Of a DNA stretch of 64,000 nucleotides, positions 58,057-64,000 are shown piece by piece. The number at the start of each line of letters is the position of its first letter. Within the stretch, counting starts at the first letter, position 1. A program made the position numbers and the translations under genes. The DNA comes from Polytrichum commune (lineage: Eukaryota; Streptophyta; Polytrichopsida; Polytrichales; Polytrichaceae), in assembly GCA_950295325.1 (NCBI GenBank), contig OX485805.1:10726501-10790500 (forward strand), written 5' to 3'. The notes beneath the pieces are model-generated. The model did not search any database and was not told the DNA's origin. It saw only the letters and a list, made by a program, of their open reading frames with translations.

Positions 58057-58191
58057 TTTGGGTCGTTCGACCCAAACTCTTGTATTCTTTCATTGTCTTT
58101 GTCAGGCTTATAGTTTGGGTCGATCGACCCAAACTCTTGTATTTTTTTTATTGTCTTCGCCAGGTTTTTAGTTTGGGTCGACCGACCCAAA
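58057..58191. repeat. Three palindromes in P intron 1 (element 2)
   Basis: Exact copies at 58057-58076 (centre TT), 58114-58133 (AT) and 58172-58191 (AC), spaced 57-58 bp. Spacers share AGTTTGGG...CCCAAACT flanks and TTGTATT but differ from the 46-bp spacers of element 1. Confidence 0.95.
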
Positions 58192-58254
58192 CTGCTGATG
58201 CATTTCTTGTTTCATGACGTGTTGTCTAACGTGTGTTGTTTACTTCATTTGCAG

Positions 58255-59585
58255 GATTTCAAATACCAGATGATTAATAAATTCTCCTCGATTGACAACG
58301 CAAGCCACAAGCAGAAGAAGTACAACGAGCTACGAGGAGAAATTTATTTAATCACTGCTTCTGACTCTGTGTGGGGAAAATGGAAGTGTGTTTTCGAGAA
58401 ACACGAGACGGGGGACCTCACGGACCCCGACACCGGCATGCTCTTCAACCAGATTGCGCGCTTCAAGAAAATGGAGCCTCTGGTGAGGGAGTTCTTCAGA
58501 GCTCTTCAAGGGCTTTCGGAGACAAAGATGAGAAAGGCGGCTTCCCACATCCTTCACGTACAGCCCACGTACGACGAAGAGATACTGGGTCCACCCGAAG
58601 ATCGTCTTCACCAAGCCTAAAAGCTTCGTCCCTTCATGCTACACAATGAAGGAATGGACGGAGAACAGGAAGAAGAAGACGACCATCGTCCAGGAGCTGC
58701 ACAAGCTTGTGCCGGAGAAGAAGCTCCTTGTGGATGGAGAGGTCGACGAGGCGCACTGGAGGGCCTTCAAATCCGAGTACAAGTTTACCAGTGCGTCGAT
58801 GGCGGCACTCATGAGGGAGGCGGGAGACGAATTCCTCAGGTCCAAGCTCGTGAAAGGGGGGAAGAACCGGGCGCTTCCCGAACACTCCGCGCGTGCCTTC
58901 TCCAACTTCATAAAGGAGAAGGAGATCGTTAGTTTCGAAGGGGACGCACATTTCAACTTGGTCACCCTCGACCCGCTCAAGATCCAAGGCTGGCCAGGGT
59001 CCGATTCCAGGAAGGCGATCAGGACAAAAGCCGGGGATCGCTTCCCCTTCGCATTGATAGACTTCAGAAACATCCCTGGAGCTTCATTCGAGGGGACAAT
59101 GAGCACCTCGTTTTACGAGCCATTCTTCTCCAAGTTCGTCGACTAGTCCCAAATTCAAGGAGGTGGATATCTGGTTGTGGATTGTCGAGGACAGGAGGGC
59201 GGAGCAAGTCTACGAGATTGTGCGGAAATTGCAGCCAGAGTACGCCGTCTCGAAATCCCACTACGTTGCTGCACCGGCGGAGGGGGCGTACAACACTTTG
59301 AAAGACAAGAAGACGAAGATCGTCAATGTGTTGTGCTTGTACTTCGTGTACAAAGCTGAGCTGCTGAAGGTGCCAAACCATCCTATAGCCCGGATGGAAA
59401 AGCTTTTCCAGGTCCCAGACGTGTTGGGTACCAGCAGGAGTTTGTACAATGAGGCGAAATACGCCAACTACCCCGCGGATGAGCTGCGGATGGATTTCTA
59501 CCTGCGGATGATGAGGACCCTCACGAAGAGGGGGGACTGCATCTTCAACGTCTTCGGGGGCTCGAAACCGGTCTTCGCTGCAATG
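58255..59585 (+). pseudogene. Gene P exon 2 (element 2): methyltransferase-like region, broken
   Basis: Same splice sites as element 1 (TTTGCAG|GATTTC; ATG|GTAAGC). A net 4-nt insertion near 58565-58590 and a 5-nt deletion near 59142-59147 (creating a TAG) break the frame. Glycine is present where element 1 has its TGA, so each element is damaged at different places. The end keeps GDCIFNVFGGSKPVFAAM. Confidence 0.75.
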
Positions 59586-59619
59586 GTAAGCAACTACCCT
59601 GAAGTTTTAATGTGTTTGG

Positions 59620-59639
59620 TTTGGGTCGAGCGACCCAAA
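59620..59639. repeat. Palindrome in P intron 2 (element 2)
   Basis: One exact copy with centre AG in the 128-bp intron between donor 59586 and the acceptor before 59714. Confidence 0.95.
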
Positions 59640-59713
59640 CTAGTTTTGTATTGGTTGTCATTTTTCTCTATTCTTCATTGGTGATACTAACGCTATTGAT
59701 ATGGATTGTGCAG

Positions 59714-61170
59714 ATGTCTGGGTTGAACATCTACTCCTATGTGGAGGATGCCGATGTTCAATTCTACAGGACCCAAAAGTCTCTGGCTAAGAGGATGGAC
59801 ATCCTCGACTGGATACCGGGATCCTACATTGGCGAGATCCTCCAGGGGGGTGAGAATCCGCTTGATATGGCGAGGCGAATCAACCCGGAAGAATTTACCA
59901 TGCGGCCCTCCGTTGAATTGCCAGAACCACTCATCGGGTTGCATCCGGGCAATCCGTCAATGGGAGCAGGTGGCGAGGTTGCGGAGGAGGGGGAGGAGGA
60001 GGAGGAAGCAGAAAAAATGGAGGGGGAGGTGGAGGAAGGGGCAACATGATTCACTCAAGAATCCGAAGCCCCTCAGCGGAAGAAGGCCATGCGGGCTGCC
60101 ACGCCGCAGAGCAGGCTGGTGCATGTGCTCACGGTGGACGACGCGAAGGAGATGTACTCGAGGGACGCGATGGCCACCTTCAGGGATCGGCGAAGGCTGA
60201 AGGGGAAAAAATTGTACAGCGACTATGCGGTGGAGGAGACGATCGCCATAAGCTCCGAGGATGAGGACGACATGGAGCTCGCGAAGAGGCTAAGGTCGGA
60301 TCATGCCTCCCCCACAGCGTTCGCCGGGAATGTGAGGGTGAAACCGGAAGTCCTCATCGTGGAGGAGGCCAACGCGAAAATGCTCTGGGACGAGGAGCAG
60401 CGCGTCCGATTGGAGAAAGCTGCCGCGGATGAGCCCTCGGTCCGCAACGAAGTCGCGGAGTTGAGGGCTCTCCTTTTGGAGTAGGAGCGGCAAAGGGCGA
60501 TGGCCCAACCTCCCTCCCAAGCGGAACTGATCACGCAAGTGATTCAGGGCATGCTGGCGCAGGGATTGGTGATGGCTCCCCCGAGTGCATTCCCTCATTT
60601 GCCCGCCGGCTTCCCTCCCCAAGATATCGGCCCGCGCGTCAGCAGTCATTCAGCTTCGGGCATTTGCTACAGCCGCACGCCCGCCCTTACGCGCCCGTCC
60701 AGCAGGTGGACGACCCCAACCTTTGGCGCGTCCCCGGAGCGTCCATCTCGTTGGCACCCCCGCCGCTCCGGCCTCCCATCCTCTTGCCCCCACACCACCA
60801 GCGGGACGACCCCCACATGTTTGGGTCGTCCGACCCAAACAGTGCCGACGTTGGAGCGTCCCAGAGCGACCCTCGCCAAGCAGTAGGGTTTGGGTCGGCC
60901 GACCCAAACCCCGTCCCCGATCAGACCCCCGTTGACGAGCCCATGCTAGATGTTGAAGGCCCTCAAGGGCCTGATGATACCTCTATTCCTAACCCAGTCG
61001 ATGAACCAATGCATGATGCGCATGCGGAGGTTGGGTTGGGACAAAGGCCTGACAGTCAACCTTTGCAGGAGTAGGTTGCGGCTGACGTCGTCGTCGGAGG
61101 CGGCGGTGACAGAGGTGGGGCAACGCACGCGATGCCGGCATCAACGGCGTCAAGGCACGACCAAGGCGAG
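59714..61170 (+). pseudogene. Gene P exon 3 (element 2): acidic/coiled-coil/FGSxDPN region, broken
   Basis: Matches element 1 exon 3 from MSGLNIYSYVEDADVQFYR to the donor GAG|GTAATG. Stops: TGA at 60047 (Gly in element 1), TAG at 60482 (CAG in element 1) and TAG at 61072 (AAG in element 1); the frame also shifts around 60640. Two exact palindromes at 60820-60839 and 60889-60908 read FGSSDPN and FGSADPN in the protein frame. The TIAISSEDEDD motif is kept. Confidence 0.75.
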
Positions 61171-61192
61171 GTAATGCACTGACCCCACTCAG

Positions 61193-61212
61193 TTTGGGTC
61201 GGTCGACCCAAA
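61193..61212. repeat. Palindrome in P intron 3 (element 2)
   Basis: One exact copy with centre GT, 23 bp after the donor at 61171, the same relative place and centre as in element 1. Confidence 0.95.
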
Positions 61213-61684
61213 CTCCCCGGGTCTTTGTCTTCTTGCCTTGGTCGTGTCCCCTAGCTAGGACGAACTTACGCGCCCGTCACCCTCCCCCCCGGCACTCGCG
61301 CCCTTCGTCACCCCCGAGCGACCATCCGTTCGTCCACCTACCCCGGCTTGCGACGAAGTCTTCATCACGGCGGCGCGTCTCCTCAAATTTTGTTAGATGT
61401 AGATCTAGACTAGTTTGAACGCATCGTTCAACGCGGCTCCCCCCCATCAAGATGTACATAGAGCATTATATATAATATAATCACCATTTTTTACTCCTAT
61501 ATACTTGTATCTTGTGGTTGAATGTATATTGTATGCTTTTGCCTCTCTTGTGTCCCTTGTTGCACCCCCTCCAAGATGAATCAAATGGTTTTGTGTTTGC
61601 ACCGAGAACACTCGTTTCCTTAATGCTTCGTTTGGACATAGCATGACATAAGTCGCCCCCGTTTTCTCTCGCTCGTATCCGCAG

Positions 61685-62498
61685 GGCTCGGAGCATAGCG
61701 TAGCGGCTCCCCGACGCTCTTCTCCAAGGAGCGGAGAGGGCAGCACGGCGCCCCCCCCCCGGTTTTACCCGCCCCGCCCCCGCTGCCGAAGAAACGATTC
61801 CTGGTGTTAGACATGAACGGTGTCCTCGTGCACTGCGTTCATTGCCCTAGGGCCCCCACAGTGCCCTTTTGCAAGCCCGAGGACGCTAATTACGACGGGC
61901 CGCCCACGTTCATAAAGAGCAAGCTAGTTCACCTCCGCCCGTGGCTTCGGACCTTCCTGCAGATCGCCCAACAACGATGGTGGGTGGTCGTGTGGAGCTC
62001 CATGAAGGCCGAGAACACCAATGCCGTCGTGGAGTTCATCTTCAAGGGCATCGAGCCCCCCTGCATGGTCCTAGCACAGGAAGCATGTAGAATATTGTAC
62101 ACATCGGACGGCAAAGTCGTCAAAAAACCAAACAACGCCGCTTCCCCCCAATATCTCAAGGTCTTGAAGCCCATTTTTTGGGACCAGCGACCGTCCTTGA
62201 TAGGCGTCTCCTACGATGTCCGTCCCACCCGCGAGAACACGCTCATGGTGGACGACAGCGCCGCCAAGAACATGTTGAACCCGACGGCCAACTTCATAGT
62301 TTGCCTACGTGGACGGTCGAGAAGGTCCGGGACCGATTTTTGTTAGACCTTAGTAAATACCTCCAGGTGCTCTGGGGTAGCGGACTACCCGTAAACAATT
62401 TTGTTAGGAATAATCCCATAGGCGAGAGATACTTGGATCCACGAGACCATTTGTACAGAGAGTTGTTCTCACACGCGAAATTTAACAAGCTCATTTGA
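61685..62498 (+). pseudogene. Gene P exon 4 (element 2): FCP1/NLI-type phosphatase-fold domain, broken
   Basis: Begins at acceptor TCCGCAG|GG, as in element 1. Indels around a C-run near 61748 and near 62310 shift the frame; after the second, the correct frame ends YRELFSHAKFNKLI then TGA, the conserved terminus. Motifs retained: FLVLDMNGVLVHC, WWVVVWSSMKAENTN and NTLMVDDSAAKNMLNP. As in element 1, the second Asp of the DxD motif is Asn. Confidence 0.75.
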
Positions 62499-62641
62499 GG
62501 CACTACGTGTGTTTGTATGTGTGTGTGTGTGTGCCCGCCCACTTTGTGTAATACATGCTTCATATGTATCTTGATTTTCACGCTCTATCTCCCCCCTTTC
62601 CCTTTCCCTTGGGTTTTGTTTTGTTTCAATTTTGGCGCCAG

Positions 62642-63435
62642 CGTTTGGAGCCCTCGATTGACATCGTCAGCGAGTCAGACTTGGGGAGCTTCTTCTACGA
62701 GACCGTTTACGACGCCGCGTCGACCATTGACTACTCCAAGGAGCCTATTGACGCCGGCGGCGTCAATAGCCCCCCACCCAAGCAAATCTTCCGGCGCTCT
62801 GCGTCCCCGTCGCCGCTCAAGGACATAGATCGCAAATGCGTCCGGACGTCCCCCTCCCGGCCCGGCGGCAGCATTACACCTCAACGGCGGCTGCGGATGG
62901 ACGCTCAGCCTACGAAGAGTGGCACCCTTCCTATTCCTTTGCGGGATGCCTTGCCCCTCCTCGCCAACTCCAACAGGAACGCCCCCGGTGACAAGGTGAA
63001 CCCCCCCCCCCAACATGGTTAACCGCGCATTACAATCATTTTTCACTAAACAAAGGAACGTGTGACACGTTTGGGTCTTCCTCCCTAAACTAACACATGT
63101 GTTCTTGCATTCACGCGTTGCAGGTTGCTCCCACCCGTAAACCTATGCGGTCTAGTGCGTCCATCGAGTTGGAGCGTTTCTACTCCATGACCAGAAATGC
63201 AAGACAGTCCACTTCATCGTATTCGAATTCTTCGTCGTATAATTCGGGCGGCCGACGGAATCCAAAATGTGTTATTGATGGCGGTCACCCCAAGAATGGC
63301 TATAGTCGCGGGGCGGAGATTTTCAGGAATGTTGAAGCAATGCGAGCAAAAGAAGCCGCAACAAAAGAAAAAGATGCAAAAGAAAAAAAAAAACAAAAGA
63401 AAAAGAGGCAGTCTCCGAGGCTAGATAGGCCATAG
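62642..63435 (+). pseudogene. Element 2 downstream exons, partly degraded
   Basis: Exon a (62642-62995, 354 nt, identical length to element 1) reads RLEPSIDIVSESDLGSFFYE. Exon b (63124-63435) reads VAPTRKPMRSSASIELERFY and ends in a lysine-rich tract where a small indel in an A-run changes the final residues. Splice sites match element 1. The upstream junction is unresolved in both elements. Confidence 0.5.
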
Positions 63436-63564
63436 TAGGCGTAGGGTTTTGGGCCATAGGCAACATCATTTTGGGTCGCACTATCCAATGGATGTGTGGT
63501 GTTAGCATGCTATGCATTTTACATGCCATACTTTGTATGTTTTATTTGCAATAATATAATTGTC

Positions 63565-63835
63565 ACATGATTTCCCCTTCCATATGGTCCAAGGTTTGGA
63601 TTGCCCTACCTAAACCATCACAAATATGAGTTTGGAATATTTTGTATGCAATATTATATTGGTTAACATATTTACCCTTCAATAAGATCTATGGTTTGGA
63701 TTGCCCTACCTAAACCATATTCATACAAGCTCTAATATTTTGTGTGCAATAATATGAATGTTTTAAGGTTTCCCCTTTAGTTTGGTCTAAGGTTTGGATT
63801 GCCCACCCTAAACCATCACAAATATGAGTTATTTA
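63565..63835. repeat. Subterminal ~95-bp repeats at the P end of element 2
   Basis: Three copies of the same unit as 38755-39020, in reverse orientation (TTCCCCTT...GGTTTGGATTGCCC...TAAACCAT), confirming that this is the P-side end. Confidence 0.7.
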
Positions 63836-63944
63836 TGGGGTTCTTGGTCTAAACACCCGCTTCAAAGTGTTCGCATCTTACAACTTTCTCCAATATGTGT
63901 TCCATATATCCTTGTTCTTATTTATGTGAATGTCTCAAAATGCC

Positions 63945-63975
63945 CAAAAAGTCTCAATTTAACGAATATAGTGTT
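63945..63975. repeat. Right terminal repeat of element 2 (P side)
   Basis: Reads CCCAAAAAGTCTCAATTT then AACGAATATAGTGTT, the mirror of the left end of element 1 (38614-38645) over more than 30 bp. 25 bp of flank remain in the window. Confidence 0.85.
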
Positions 63976-64000
63976 ATATGTGAAAAACAACCTTGCTTGC

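Larger units (their letters stand above)
31495..63975. mobile_element. Element 2: older ~16.2-kb transposon, split by element 1
   Basis: Two parts, 31495-38613 and 54847-63975 (about 16.24 kb together), flank the inserted element 1. The left part carries gene T on the minus strand and the right part gene P on the plus strand. The genes are therefore head-to-head with 3' ends outward, exactly as in element 1 but inverted. The right terminus is intact (...TTTAACGAATATAGTGTT ending 63975). At the left the terminal ~16 bases are lost, and homology starts at AATTGAGACTTTCTCTAG (31495). Both genes are pseudogenes, and a MITE has inserted in T. The greater decay and the nesting order agree that this is the older element. 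Confidence 0.7.

Noticed and set aside
31495-63975. Simple inverted duplication of one T+P block
   Set aside because: In plus coordinates the order is T(-) P(-) T(+) P(+), not a mirror image. Non-coding parts are unrelated between copies, and the nesting model explains lengths, ends and orientation better.

Overview
This window looks like nuclear DNA from a streptophyte plant (a land plant or close algal relative). The evidence is short interstitial TTTAGGG telomere-type runs, GT-AG introns, plant-style hAT and LINE elements, a TATA-box gene for a small secreted protein, and decay dominated by CAA/CAG/CGA-to-stop and TGG-to-TGA changes, as expected where transposons are cytosine-methylated. 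I cannot name the species. Almost all of the sequence is mobile or repetitive. One small gene (22.8-23.2 kb) is the only likely host gene. I see no rRNA, tRNA or CRISPR array.

Layout. 0.5-1.25 kb is a minisatellite. 1.3-3.5 kb is a broken hAT transposase with clustered subterminal-type motifs just after it. 4.7-6.9 kb is dispersed and tandem repeats. 6.9-17.1 kb is a large decayed LINE: an ORF1, hairpin-bearing tandem repeats, then a very long ORF2 with a 2A-like peptide, APE endonuclease, reverse transcriptase, RNase H, a zinc knuckle and a possible second PD-(D/E)XK-like nuclease. 17.3-20.6 kb is minisatellites and a dispersed repeat family. 22.8-23.2 kb is the secreted-protein gene. 26.06-26.47 kb is a hAT-type MITE. 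26.9-31.0 kb is a 4.1-kb hAT element with 8-bp target duplications and rearranged transposase halves.

The main discovery is 31.5-63.98 kb. I read it as two related DNA transposons of about 16.2 kb, nested one inside the other in opposite orientation. Element 1 (38,614-54,846) has matching ends (AACACTATATTCG...CGAATATAGTGTT) and a possible TTTA target duplication. It sits in the intergenic region of the older element 2 (31,495-38,613 plus 54,847-63,975). Each carries two head-to-head genes. Gene T encodes a putative RNase H-fold transposase related to DUF7869-type proteins; it is intact in element 1 (976 aa, two exons). Gene P is a four-exon gene for a protein of about 1,650 aa, with a ParB/DGQHR-like domain, a region resembling the AdoMet-binding half of a permuted DNA methyltransferase, an acidic/coiled-coil region and a C-terminal FCP1/NLI-type phosphatase fold. 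Two further conserved exons lie downstream.

A 20-bp palindrome, TTTGGGTCGNNCGACCCAAA, occurs about 40 times exactly plus a dozen or so variants. It forms tandem arrays in both T leaders, lies in the P leader and in each of the three P introns of both elements, and occurs twice in frame in P exon 3, where it encodes FGSxDPN. The DNA between copies is unrelated in the two elements, so the palindrome itself is what is conserved. A partition-like protein, a methyltransferase-like fold and a dense family of dyad sites together suggest a self-recognition or self-marking system in a eukaryotic transposon. That function is inference.
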